A stretch of DNA of 64,000 bases, taken from Eunapius fragilis (Eukaryota > Porifera > Demospongiae > Spongillida > Spongillidae). The DNA lies in the NCBI GenBank assembly GCA_963681505.1, contig OY811977.1, positions 6,836,970 through 6,900,969 of the forward strand. The letters run 5' to 3'. A model generated the notes under the pieces. The model was not told the origin of the DNA. It worked only from the letters and a program-made list of their open reading frames with translations, and made no database searches. Both the position numbers and the translations under genes were made by a program. Positions 9,963 through 20,059 of the stretch are shown here, piece by piece; positions within the stretch are counted from its first letter, which is position 1, and each line of letters opens with the position of its first letter.

Positions 9963-10000
9963 TGAACCAGATTGTGAGAAGCATGCTTTGTATGTAGTTT

Positions 10001-10357
10001 AAGGTCATCTCTGTACACCTTATGTACGTGTCGTTAAGGGGTCATCTGTACACCGTACACATGTGTCGTTAAGAGTCATCTCTGTACACCTTATGTATGT
10101 GTCGTTAAGGGGTCACCTGTACACCATACACATGTGTCGTTAAGAGTCATCTCTGTACACCTTATGTATGTGTCGTTAAGGGGTCACCTGTACACCATAC
10201 ATATGTGTTGTTATGAGTCATCTCTGTACACCTTATGTATGAGTCGTTAAGGGGTCACCTGTACACCATGTTAAGGGGTCATCTCTGTACACCTTTTGTA
10301 TGTGTTGTTAAGGGGTCACCTGTACACCTTACATTTGTGTCGTTAAGGGGACACCTT
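10001..10357 (-). repeat. ~36 bp subterminal tandem repeats (right)
   Basis: Nine to ten units in reverse orientation (TCTGTACACCTTATGTATGT, GTCGTTAAGGGGTCACCTGT). They begin 39 bp after the stop codon of the central gene, with fewer copies than the left array. Confidence 0.85.
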
Positions 10358-11096
10358 ATAAAGTTCTTTTTAGAACTCGCCACACAGATGTGTGGCATTT
10401 TAAATTTACAAAGGCGGCATTTTGCAATCTGCTTTTTTTCAATTTGCCAAAACACTCCACGGTCAATCAATTTGTTTTGTTGTGATACTGTGCCTGAGTT
10501 TCCTATAGAGCAAATAACTGAGTTCCCTTCTCTTGTTATCATCAGAAGGACTGCACAAGCATGCTGTTAGAATGATGGTATATGGCTGCCAGAAGGAACG
10601 AGTGACTGTGCCCCACACACTGGGACCAGCCCCAAAACCTCTCCTGCCCACTACCTCTCCAATAGTCCATGGACCACAATAATGCAAGCTGGTGGAGATG
10701 CCTACGACTGATATAGGCTCCCCCCCCCCTTCCCCAATTTCAGGGGCCTCCAACTGCTAACTCAACTTGTGTGGTGCATTAATTCTGATGCCTTCACTGT
10801 GCACAATTCATGTGACATTCAAATGCTACTTCAAATGCTACATGTAAAGCACTAGTTTTTTTTTTTTGTATAAAGCAAGCCTTGTTCATTTGTTTAGATA
10901 AACCTACCACGGGTGCAGACCAACCACAATCGTACGGATAGGGCAGGTAATTATATTCACCACTGATGCATGGCTTCCTAGATAAGATTACTCTGTACAT
11001 GAACAAACAGATCCACAACACAAAGTGCAGATACACAGACATGTACAATTGTAGTGCTTTCATTTGTCCAATAGGAGCTGGTAGCTCTACTAGTAG

Positions 11097-14000
11097 TTTA
11101 TAGTTCCCTTGACAGTAAGTCCAATTGTAGTGTGGGGGTTAATGGTTACACAGGTAGTGGATTTGGTGGCTCCATTGAAGTGAGCAGTGATTGTACTGTG
11201 TGGGACTAGACTTGGGCTGATGATCAACTTGCAGTGAGAGGGCTAGAATTTCCACTGGCATTGTAGAGGCATTGCATAGGTAGTGTGTGCGGAGTGTGTG
11301 TGTGTGTGTGTGGGAGGGGGGGAGGGGCATTGGTTCCTGGACTGCTGACTCAACTTTACGATAGGGGGCCATTGTGGCTGGCCCCAGTGTCCCTCCACTT
11401 GCTGATGTCTCCATTGGCAGTGTTGTGAGGACCCCATTGGATCCTGGTTATGTGGCAGCTGCTGGTTGTGTAGGTACTGCTGACTGAACATGCAGCGTGA
11501 GGCTATCATGTTCACTTGCAGTGTGGTTCACTGATATTGCAGAGCTGGTAGGCCCCTGGGCTGCTTAAGCGGCATGTTTGGTGCCAGTTCATGAGCTCAT
11601 GGCTACCCTGAAATTGTTGTGTGTGCATGTAAAGGGGGGGGGGGGGGCAATTCCACCTGTAGTGTGATGGCTGGCATCTCCACCAGCAAGTATTATTGTG
11701 GGGGTCCACAATGACTCCCTGGGGAGATTGGCAGCTGGTGACTCCCCTGCCTGCTGGTAGTCTGATAACTCCATCTGTATAGCTGTAATACATGTAGCTC
11801 CACAATGCTAACTGGACCTGCAGTGTGGGGCTATTTTAAGTTCACTTGCATTAATGGTTCCAATGATACTGTCCGCTTGCTGTAAGGGAGATGGCCATCA
11901 CTGTGGTCCTGGGGCTGTTGGACAGGTAGTGGGCAGGAGAGACGTGGGGGCTGGTTGCAGTGTGTGGGGCTTATGCAGTGAGGGCTAATGGTTCCACTAT
12001 TTGGACAGGGGCAGGTGTATGTACAGTACATGAAGAACATGGCTTCGCCTGAAATTGTTCACGAGGACTACTTGTAGTATAAGGGCTGGCATCTGACCTA
12101 ATGACCCCTGCTGGCAGTGCAGGGTCTGGTAAATCAATCTGTAAGAGGTCTGGTGGCTAGTGTTTCCTTGGATAGTGGGGGTATGTGTGGCTCCAGTGCA
12201 TGGTTTTCAAAACATTGTGGGGGGTGCCAATTCCACCTGCAGTGTTAAAGCTGCCATCACATTGTTGTGGGGGCCTCCAATGACCCCTGGGAAGTTTGAC
12301 AATTGGTGGCTCCCAAGCTTGCCTGCTGGCAGTCTGATAACTGCGTCTGAATCGGCTCCACTGGTGCTAACTGGATCTGCTTTAAGTCCACTTGCAAAAA
12401 TGGTTCTACTGATACTGTCCGCTTGCAGTGAGAGAGCTGGTAGGGGTATGGCCCATTGGTACCTGGGCCATTGAATCAACGTCCAGTGAAGAAATAGGTA
12501 ATGGGAGATAGGGCCATGGGCTGGCCCCTATGTGATGGTTCCATGGGTTGAGGGCATGTGTAGCTCCAGTTTATGGCACCCTTGAAATTGTGGGGGTACT
12601 GATTTCTGATAACTCCATCTGTAATGGCTCCACTGGACCGGCAGTGTGGGGCTTGCATTAATAGTTCCAATGATACTGTCCACTTGCAGGGAGGGTGCTC
12701 AGATAGCTGGATGGCCCCATTGGTCTTTGGCATGGGCTGTCGACTCAATGTGCAGTGAAGGACAGGTGGTGGGTAGGAAGGCTGTAAGGGGCTGGTCCGA
12801 ATGTGTGGGGCAGGGCTAATGGTTCAACTGGTAGCATTTGGAGAGGGGCAGGTTAGTTGATGGCTTCTCCTGATATTGTGGGGACTACATGTAGTGTGAG
12901 AGCTTACATCTCTACTGGCATCATAACTATTCATCCAGGTGCTAGTCTGGGCAGCCCTGCTTGCAGTGGCTTTGGGTTCACTACTTGCAATGTGGAGGTA
13001 TTAAAAGTAAGTTCCCTTGCATCATGAGGCTGTTACGTTCCCTTGCAGTGATGGGGCCTGGTGGTTCTGCTGTGTGGGGACGGCTCAATTGGCCCCACTG
13101 GCTCCTTCAAATTGCAGTGAACGATCACTTGTATCATGCACCTGTAGTGAGAGGGCTGGTAAATGCATGGCCCCTGGGCTGCTGACTCAACTTGCAGTGA
13201 AGGATAGGTAGTGGGAGTTAGAAGAGGGCTAATGGTTCCATGGGTCGTGGGGGGCATGTGTGGTACTAGTTCATCAGGCTCCCCTGAAATTGTTGGGGGT
13301 GCCGATTCCACTTGTAGTGTGAGAGCTGGCATCTCCACAAGCGTGCATTGTTGTGGGGGCCCCCCATGAACCCTGGGGAGTTAGGCAGTTGGTGGCTTCC
13401 CTGTCTGCTGGCAGTCTGATAGCCTCCTTCTGTAATGGCAGCCCATTGGTATTAACTGGCCTGCTGTGTGGAGCTAATAAGTCCATTTGCTTTAATGGTC
13501 GCAATGATACTGCCCCATATTGCAGTGATGTGAGAATTGGTAGGGGGATGCCCCATTGTACCCTGGGCTGTTGACGCAATGTGCAGTGAAGAACAGGTAG
13601 TGGGCAGGAGAGCCATAGGGGCTGAGTGAGGGCTAATGGTTCCACTGGTATTTCTTGGAGAGGGGCAGGTGTACGTACAGTACATGTACTTCATGGCTTC
13701 CTCAGTCTGAAATTGTGGGGACTGCTTATACTGTGAGGGCTGGCATCTCCTCTGATATAATACGTATTGACCCCTGTTTGTGTGGGCACCCCTGCAGGCA
13801 GTACAGGGTCTGGTAACCCCATTTGTAAGATGGCTGGTGGTTCTACTACTTGAAGTGTGGAGGGATTAAATGTAAGTTCAAACTATCGTGAGGCTATTAA
13901 GTTCACTTGCAGTCATGGTGGTTCTGCTGCGTGGGATGGCTCCATTTGCCTCATTGGCCCCTTGAACTTCCAGCGAATGATCAATAGTAGGGGTGAAGTG

Positions 14001-14417
14001 ACCCCGGGGGCTGGATCTAGGGGAGGGGGGGGGGGGGGGGGGGGGGGGGGCCCTGGACACAGCTGGTTCTGCTAGATGTACATGTAACACCCACTGGTAG
14101 TGTTACACGGGAGGGGACATGTGTGGCAATCCCTTAGTACAAGTACATGTAGTTCACGACTCTCCTGAAATTGGGGGGGCTGCCAAATGCATTTGGCTGG
14201 TGTCACCACTGGTATTGTGGAGGCTGACCCCATTGGTTAGCTGGTGGCCCCTGTGTAGTGTCTGATATGGGCAGGTGGTTCCATAGGTACTGCGAGTTGG
14301 CTGGTGGCTCTGCATGGCATCGGACGGTTATGTGGGGCTGCTGTCTGGATTTACAATGTGGGGCTTTGAAGTCCACTTTTCAGTGAAGGAGCTATAGCCC
14401 CGTAAGTGGGGGTGGGG
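11097..14417 (-). repeat. Degenerate ~415 bp satellite (right arm)
   Basis: Mirror of 2,460-5,780. Poly-G tracts at about 11,634-11,647 and 14,027-14,050 differ in length from the matching poly-C tracts on the left. Confidence 0.7.
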
Positions 14418-14444
14418 CTGGAGGCTCCTTTAGTGATTTAGGGG

Positions 14445-14624
14445 CTACCTACTCCCTACAACCAGCATCTTCAGTGGGACGACCGTCATCACTACCGTTC
14501 TCAATCTTCCCATCTTCGTTGATTGTATCTTTTTAAAATATCGATCGTCGTATTCGTACAGATCGAAAACGTCCGCCGAATGAAGCACTACGAGCTCGTC
14601 TTCAGTAGTTTGATACATCAGCAT
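14445..14624 (-). pseudogene. Remnant of the DUF7869-like gene start (right)
   Basis: Minus-strand copy of the 59-codon remnant at 2,253-2,432, with the same EDELVVLHS motif and the same leader with GTAAGT and TTCGTTAG. Confidence 0.65.
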
Positions 14625-15137
14625 ATCGCTTATCTCTAACGAAGAACAACGAATAACAACAGTGACAGGGACGATAGATTTTTAAAATACTTACCCAGCG
14701 CAGTGCAGTATAAGTTAACAAAGTCCCAACCCACAGGAAATAGTTGAATATTCATGTCTTCGGTGAATGGAAGCGGTTCGCGCACATGCAACGGCGCGAT
14801 TCGAGCGGAAAACTTGTACCAACTTTGCGCCGCTGTATCTCCGTAACGGATGACATGAAAATTAACGAACAGGACAAATCGATTGGTGTAGGACCCTTCT
14901 ACCTACAAACCGAATTTGAAGCGATTTGATTACTCCTACAGAAAGTTATGGCGGGTTTGAACCCGATGGGGTATAGAACGTTGCAGTACTGGTACAGAGC
15001 AAGTGCAAGACACCAATATCTGTTTTACCATAGAGAAATGGTGTGGTATGAAGTGTTGTAAATAGGAGGTCGATAGCCTAAACCGTTGGGAAGTTATAGC
15101 GATTCAAACATAAGGAAAATTTATAACATTATAAATA

Positions 15138-15172
15138 TAAAAGCGAGCTATCATTTTCTCGTGAACTGTCCC
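15138..15172 (-). repeat. Outer terminal inverted repeat (right)
   Basis: Perfect reverse complement of 1,705-1,739, ending ...GTGAACTGTCCC just before (TA)n. Confidence 0.85.
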
Positions 15173-15173
15173 A

Positions 15174-15212
<39 letters not shown>
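15173..15212. repeat. (TA)n(TAA)n tract at LINE 5' end
   Basis: ATATATATAT followed by about eleven TAA units, ending two to five bases before the first LINE ATGs. It mirrors 1,661-1,704. Confidence 0.9.
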
Positions 15213-15213
<1 letters not shown>

Positions 15214-15216
15214 GCG

Positions 15217-15825
15217 ATGCCGTGTTGCAAATGCAATGGAAACAACGCGCGTTGTAAAGGTTGTTCCCGTGCTAGGCAGAAGATTGCCTGTACCAACTGC
15301 CACGCTGGAAGACATGGGAAGTGTATGAACTCCGCAGTCTTGCCGCCGAACGCCTTGTCACAGCCTTCCTCGTCTTCCTCGGTGTCACCCCCTTCCCCAT
15401 CATCTAGGATCCCCTCTTCATCGTCACAGCCTTCTTCCTCTGCTTTACGGTCTTCAGATTCCCAGCCTTGTCCTCTAGATCTGTTACAACCCCCTGCGTC
15501 GCCGCCTGCGCCTAGGCCTACTTCGACACCTCGAGCTCAATCTCCACCGCAGCCACCGATGCCACCGCAGAGGCCTCATTCCACACGTACGTATATGGCT
15601 CCGCCGTCATCGCAGCCTCCCTTTCCTCTACGTAGTAATTCGACACACAGGGTCCCTCCAACTTTGCAGCAGCTGCCTGCAGCACCTCAGCAGCTGTCGT
15701 CGTCACCACATCAGGATACTTTGGCACCGCATGATATACATGTACCTTCAACGTCATCCCGGGTCACCAAACGAGTTGCTCTTTCCGGAAGCGGTGCCCG
15801 GTTTCCGAATGCCCAGAGCGAATAG
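15217..15825 (+). CDS. LINE N-terminal cysteine-cluster ORF (right copy)
   Basis: Encodes 202 aa. Residues 3-37 hold paired cysteines (CCKC, CKGC, CTNCH, KC), a likely zinc cluster for nucleic-acid binding. A long Ser/Pro/Gln-rich linker follows. An upstream ATG at 15,212 is out of frame. The product ends at a TAG nine bases before the next ATG. Just upstream of 15,834 the other frame is open and reads CPERIAPSMWRSH, so the two pieces were probably one polypeptide. Confidence 0.8.
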   Translation: MPCCKCNGNNARCKGCSRARQKIACTNCHAGRHGKCMNSAVLPPNALSQPSSSSSVSPPSPSSRIPSSSSQPSSSALRSSDSQPCPLDLLQPPASPPAPRPTSTPRAQSPPQPPMPPQRPHSTRTYMAPPSSQPPFPLRSNSTHRVPPTLQQLPAAPQQLSSSPHQDTLAPHDIHVPSTSSRVTKRVALSGSGARFPNAQSE

Positions 15826-15833
15826 CTCCATCC

Positions 15834-16988
15834 ATGTGGCGATCTCACATGTCCCTGCACGCCCAAGGTTTGTTCTCTGGAGGGGTCCCACAGACGTGGT
15901 TGGTTGAACAAGATCTGTTCATCTGCCCACATTGTTCACAATTGGTGGCGAACTCGAGGGTAGCTTCACATTCTAGACAATGCAAGATTCCTCCCCCCAT
16001 ATCTTCAGCCCAGAATGATGCCACACAGTCAGAGCCAGCCATTGTGCCTGATCTGCCCACTTTTGCAGATGTTTGTCAGCTTAGATGCCCAACATTACGG
16101 TTTGTTCCTAAAAAGGCAAGACCCAGTTTTGCTAGAGCACTTTCATCTACCCTACGGTCTGTCTTAGATGAAAACTCAGAAGAGGCTTGGTTGAAGCTCT
16201 TCATGTTACCAAAGTGTGTTCTTCCCTCCCTAAAGAGTAAAGGCCGCCACTTCAAGCACACCCCGATCAAAGTCTTGTGTGATCTTTGGGCAAAGGAAGA
16301 GTTTAGTACCCTTTGGAACCTTGCAGGGTCCAATGTCCTTAAAGCCCCATCACAGCAGAGGCAAAGGAACTCTAAGAGCCTGTTAGATTCGGTTATATCC
16401 TTAGCAAAGATTGGTCTGCATGGTAAAGCCTGCAGAATACTTTTATCTGATGGGCTTGCTCCCCTCAATAATGCTACCTGGGAGCTGCTCAAATCAAAAC
16501 ACCCTAGCTCTCCCCTACCCACTCCTCCAGATGTTCCTTCCACTCCGCTTTCTCTAGGTCCTGATTTCAACATCCTACCCTTCCTATTCTCCTTCCCAAA
16601 GGGCACTGCTGCTGGCCCCTCGGGCCTCAGGGTACAACATCTAATTAATGCTGCACAAATCCCTCTTCCAATTTCCATTGGCTCATCCCTGAGGGATATT
16701 GTCAACCTCCTTGCAGCAGGCAAAGCTCCATTGTCAGTTGCAAGATTTCTAGCGGGCGGAAGCCTCACTGCTTTGAACAAGTTTAAAGATGGCTCCCCAC
16801 CTGATATCAGACCTATTGCTGTTGGGGAAACTCTCAGAAGGCTAACAGGAAAGTGCTTGTGCTCTTTAGTGAAAGATAAAGTGTCCAGTTTTTTTGAGCC
16901 CCATCAGTTTGGTGTAGCCTGTTCACATGGCACAGAAAAAGTGGTACACGGCCTTCGAAAGTGCATCGAAGAACACTGGGGGGGATGA
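15834..16988 (+). CDS. LINE reverse transcriptase, N-terminal half
   Basis: Encodes 384 aa. FICPHCSQLVANSRVASHSRQC-type spacing (CxxC, H, C) near residue 30-50 forms a zinc finger like the N-terminal fingers of R2 proteins. From about residue 260 the reverse transcriptase domain begins: GPSGLRVQHL, then DIRPIAVGETLRRLTGKCL (fingers motif), HQFGVACSHGTEKVVHGLR. The frame ends at WGG followed by a stop because of one extra G at about 16,977-16,983. The following frame resumes with GDEDFVVLKADMRNAFN. Confidence 0.85.
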   Translation: MWRSHMSLHAQGLFSGGVPQTWLVEQDLFICPHCSQLVANSRVASHSRQCKIPPPISSAQNDATQSEPAIVPDLPTFADVCQLRCPTLRFVPKKARPSFARALSSTLRSVLDENSEEAWLKLFMLPKCVLPSLKSKGRHFKHTPIKVLCDLWAKEEFSTLWNLAGSNVLKAPSQQRQRNSKSLLDSVISLAKIGLHGKACRILLSDGLAPLNNATWELLKSKHPSSPLPTPPDVPSTPLSLGPDFNILPFLFSFPKGTAAGPSGLRVQHLINAAQIPLPISIGSSLRDIVNLLAAGKAPLSVARFLAGGSLTALNKFKDGSPPDIRPIAVGETLRRLTGKCLCSLVKDKVSSFFEPHQFGVACSHGTEKVVHGLRKCIEEHWGG

Positions 16989-18747
16989 AGATTTTGTCGT
17001 CCTGAAAGCAGATATGAGAAACGCTTTCAACCTTATTTCCAGGCAGGCTCTTCTATCTGAATGCTCCACCTTTTTCCCAGAACTCCTTCCATGGGCAAGT
17101 TGGTGTTATGGTTCACACCCTTATTTGTGGCACCCCCTAGGACATCTCACTTCTGAGGCAGGTGTGCAGCAGGGAGATCCATTAGGCCCTTTGTTTTTTG
17201 CTTTGGTTCTACACAAGGTCATTGCTGCCATCGATGCAGATGATGACTGCCTTCGTCTCATCCTTCAGGCATGGTACTTGGATGATGGGGTGTTGGCTGG
17301 CCCCAGACAGGCTGTTCTGCGGGCGCTCTCCATAATTGAAGACCTTGGTCCATCACTGGGTATTTTCATCAATTTATCCAAATGTGAACTATTTAGCCGT
17401 AGCGATATTTCCATGTTCCCTCCTGCTATGAAAGCTTCACATGTACCACACCTAGACATTCTTGGTACTCCTATTGGGGACTATCTTTACTGCACTGGGT
17501 TCTTTGCCATGAAGCGTGCTGAATTCACAAAGTTGCTATCTAAGTTGGAAGATGTTTTAGATGTTGACCCACAGGTGGCCTTTAACTTGCTACGGCTTTG
17601 CAGTGGTTTTTGTAAGATGGTGCATTTAGCCAGATCAACCCCCCCTAGCATGGCTGCTGATTCTCTGAAGATACTTGACTTGGATTTAAGGAGTTGCTTC
17701 TCTAGGTGCTTATCTTTAGATCTCACTGAGGCCGCCTGGTGCCAATCTCAACTGAGCCTAAGGTTTGGAGGTTTCGGCCTTCGCTCACTCTCTCACCACT
17801 CGAGTGCTGCCTTCATTGCATCCTTTTGTTCATCTGGTTTTGCCACTGCAAATAACCATCATCTGATTCATGCGGTTAATACTTTCAATAGCTTAGTCTC
17901 TACCTCAGATGCCATATCTCCAGAGTCTGCCATTGTGTCTCCTCCCCCACAGAGATCTCTCTCCCATACGCTGGATAGCTCGACTTACAATAGTTTGTAC
18001 GACTCAGCTTCTCCAGAAAACAAAGCTCGCCTCCTCTCTACCTCTGCTTCCTTGGCCACTTCATGGGTTTCAGTCTGTCCTTCGGGTGAGCCTGGCCTGC
18101 ATCTTGACCCTAGTGAATTCCGCACAGCTATTTCGTGGTGGCTGGGTTTAGAAACAACAACAGCCTCCTGCTGTCTGCTATGTCCTGAAATAGCGTTGGA
18201 CCCCCTGGGGCATCATGCATTGTCATGCAGACGAGGTGGTGATGTGGTTCTCCGACACAACCAGCTGCGAGATGTCTTTGTAGATTTTTGCCACAAGGCA
18301 AACCTTGGAGTGAGGATCGAGGCAGGTAGTGCACTTACCCCTGACCTTTCTAGGTCTCGTCCTGCGGATGCCCTAGTGAACAATTGGATAAGTGGAATCT
18401 CTGCCGCTTTTGATTTAACTGTGACGTCTCCTCTTACACCTGTGTCACTTCGGGAAGCAAGCGTTACTGCAGGAACAGCTGCACTACTGGCAGAGCAGAG
18501 GAAACACCAGGCAAATGACCCCAAGTGTGATACCCTTGGTTGGAAATGTATCCCTCTTGCTGTGGAGAGCTATGGGAACTGGGGTCTTGAAGCCAGGCAA
18601 GCTTTTTCCCATTTGGCCTCGCGCCTGTCCTTTGGCATAGGACACCAGAAGTCAAAGACCTTGGTAGATATCTACGGGAAGCTAAACTTGACCCTGGTGA
18701 GGTGCAATGCCAGAGCTCTCCTAAGCAGAGCATGCAACTTGGTTTAG
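16927..18747 (+). CDS. LINE reverse transcriptase palm/thumb and endonuclease
   Basis: Genuine sequence starts near 16,980; the first ~20 codons overlap the previous frame. The palm shows DMRNAFNLISRQAL (first catalytic Asp), VQQGDPLGPLFFALVLH and AWYLDDG, the YxDD box. A zinc knuckle CCLLCPEIALDPLGHHALSC (CxxC, H, C) precedes RHNQLRD. The PD-(D/E)XK-like endonuclease follows: RPADALV, then FDLTVTSP about 15 residues later, EQRKH and PLAVESYGNWG. The order of knuckle then nuclease is diagnostic of R2-type elements. It ends LLSRACNLV, then a ~90 bp 3' region and the (TAA)n tail. Confidence 0.9.
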   Translation: MAQKKWYTAFESASKNTGGDEDFVVLKADMRNAFNLISRQALLSECSTFFPELLPWASWCYGSHPYLWHPLGHLTSEAGVQQGDPLGPLFFALVLHKVIAAIDADDDCLRLILQAWYLDDGVLAGPRQAVLRALSIIEDLGPSLGIFINLSKCELFSRSDISMFPPAMKASHVPHLDILGTPIGDYLYCTGFFAMKRAEFTKLLSKLEDVLDVDPQVAFNLLRLCSGFCKMVHLARSTPPSMAADSLKILDLDLRSCFSRCLSLDLTEAAWCQSQLSLRFGGFGLRSLSHHSSAAFIASFCSSGFATANNHHLIHAVNTFNSLVSTSDAISPESAIVSPPPQRSLSHTLDSSTYNSLYDSASPENKARLLSTSASLATSWVSVCPSGEPGLHLDPSEFRTAISWWLGLETTTASCCLLCPEIALDPLGHHALSCRRGGDVVLRHNQLRDVFVDFCHKANLGVRIEAGSALTPDLSRSRPADALVNNWISGISAAFDLTVTSPLTPVSLREASVTAGTAALLAEQRKHQANDPKCDTLGWKCIPLAVESYGNWGLEARQAFSHLASRLSFGIGHQKSKTLVDIYGKLNLTLVRCNARALLSRACNLV

Positions 18748-18828
18748 TTTCTCTATGCATGTACATAGTGTAATAGTAGCATATATCCTTGTGATGTAAT
18801 AAGTTGTATATGTAATATTCTTGAATAT

Positions 18829-18830
<2 letters not shown>

Positions 18831-18861
<31 letters not shown>

Positions 18862-18862
18862 T
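18831..18862 (+). repeat. (TAA)n tail of the LINE
   Basis: About ten AAT units close the LINE 3' region, matching the tract at its 5' end. Confidence 0.9.
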
Positions 18863-19192
18863 TAAATTATAAACCAAATCATGTAACCTATTGGGTAATT
18901 CAACTGAGCGTTTCACGTTAATTTCTTTTGCATGGTAAAGCACTTTTTACCTGAAGCTGTGTCTCTTTTATGGCATTTGTTCAGATGAACTATGCCTATC
19001 GGCAATTGTAATTATATCCCCCCCATGTCTAATAAGTAAACTACATTCCATATTATAGGTTACGGCCAGTTCAACATGCAGTTTATTAAACTCTGCATCC
19101 CAGAGCACAAGTAAGAAAGCTGAATCATTTCAGGGATACCGGTATTAGCTACCCATCCAATTAACATCGATTGACGTAGGATAGCACTTTAT
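18863..19192. other. Spacer
   Basis: AT-rich sequence beyond the palindrome and LINE. I see no gene or repeat in it. Confidence 0.5.
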
Positions 19193-19472
19193 ACAAGTAA
19201 ATAAAAAAACCTTCCCTATGAGAAAGTTGGTGGGATATAGGATTTGGTGGTGTAAAAAGCAAGGAAACAAGGGTCTGCAATGGTAAGGGAAAATGTCATA
19301 ACCCTATATTTAGCCCGTTTGTAGCATATACTATGTTCGTGTGCTAAATATGGGACTATGACATTTTCCCTTACTATTACAGACCCTTGTTTCCTTGCTT
19401 TTTACACCACCATTGCCTTCAAATCCTATATCCCACCAACTTTCTCATAGTGAAGGTTTTTTTTTTACTTGT
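19193..19472. mobile_element. Foldback MITE, family 1, copy 1
   Basis: A ~280 bp near-palindrome starting ACAAGTAAATAAAAAAACCT and ending with its complement. Long arms (~115 bp) contain GAGAAAGTTGGTGGG, GTGTAAAAAGCAAGGAAACA and GGGAAAATGTCATA. A small unpaired centre lies near 19,320-19,340. A second copy lies at 44,266-44,562 and a half copy at 24,282-24,350. No coding capacity. Confidence 0.85.
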
Positions 19473-20059
19473 TTCATTCATTTTTTGCAAAGTTGTTCAT
19501 GCACATTATTCCGATGCGTAATTGATGATACGTAGTTGATCTAATTGATCCGTAATGTTCAGCCACCTAAACCAAGCTTAGTAAGAGTAGGTAGCTACAT
19601 TTACATAATTGCGGCTGGAAACTGTGCTAATAACCATTACGGTATTGGTTTTGAAACAGTGAAAGGACTGCTAATTAAAGACACCCAATGGTTTCAAGCT
19701 GTCCATTACTCAAAAGAACCAGCTAGTGTATAAATGATAACAACTGAGAGCACTAGATACAATTTCCTGACATATTCATTCTTTGCGCACACCTCAAATC
19801 GCACCATAACAGTATGCGCAGGCCGTTTTTATAAGAGCACGCTGCCCATTATTACGAGGGGTGGTTACGAAACTCGGCTGCGTGGACTCCGTGCACTGAT
19901 CTATGAGGTAAGCATTTAATAGAAACTACCAGAAGGCATGTGACAATCGGAATATGCAAGCTTAAAGCGCTGACGTATATTCTACCGCCACAAATAAGCC
20001 TAGCGTATTTTATGAATAATCAATAAAGCTGTAGTCACTTACATGCGTACGCATTGTAC
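19473..20059. other. Spacer upstream of RAG1-like gene
   Basis: Short open frames (19,545-19,733 and 19,734-19,919) without recognisable domains. It may hold a 5' exon of the next gene, since AATTATAG at about 20,066-20,073 could be a splice acceptor. Confidence 0.4.

Larger units (their letters stand above)
10001..15172 (-). mobile_element. Non-autonomous TIR element, right inverted copy
   Basis: Reverse complement of the left element, ending at 15,172 with CTCGTGAACTGTCCC. It lacks the inner 13 bp terminus: the 36 bp repeats join the sequence after the central gene's stop at about 10,001. The unit 6,966-15,172 could therefore move as one 8.2 kb autonomous element, and 1,705-15,172 as a 13.5 kb one. 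Confidence 0.7.
10001..16876. repeat. Right arm of 16.9 kb palindrome
   Basis: Mirror image of 1-6,965. The inner end begins with the 36 bp tandem repeats directly after the 3' untranslated sequence of the central gene. Unlike the left arm it lacks the inner CGTGAACTGTCCC terminus. The outer limit given is only where the partner sequence leaves the window; the LINE it contains continues uninterrupted to 18.86 kb. Confidence 0.95.
15173..18862 (+). mobile_element. R2/R4-type LINE with restriction-like endonuclease (right copy)
   Basis: The element runs from the (TAA)n tract to a (TAA)n tail. Domain order across its frames is cysteine cluster, Ser/Pro linker, CCHC-type finger, reverse transcriptase, gag-like knuckle and PD-(D/E)XK-type endonuclease. 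This order is known for R2-superclade non-LTR elements. Dong of silkworm, an R4-clade relative, is known to insert into TAA repeats, which fits the flanks here. The coding region is split by two small frame changes: one between 15,825 and 15,834, and one near 16,980. The latter is a run of seven G where six would keep frame, so it may be a sequencing error. I saw no poly(A). Confidence 0.85.
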
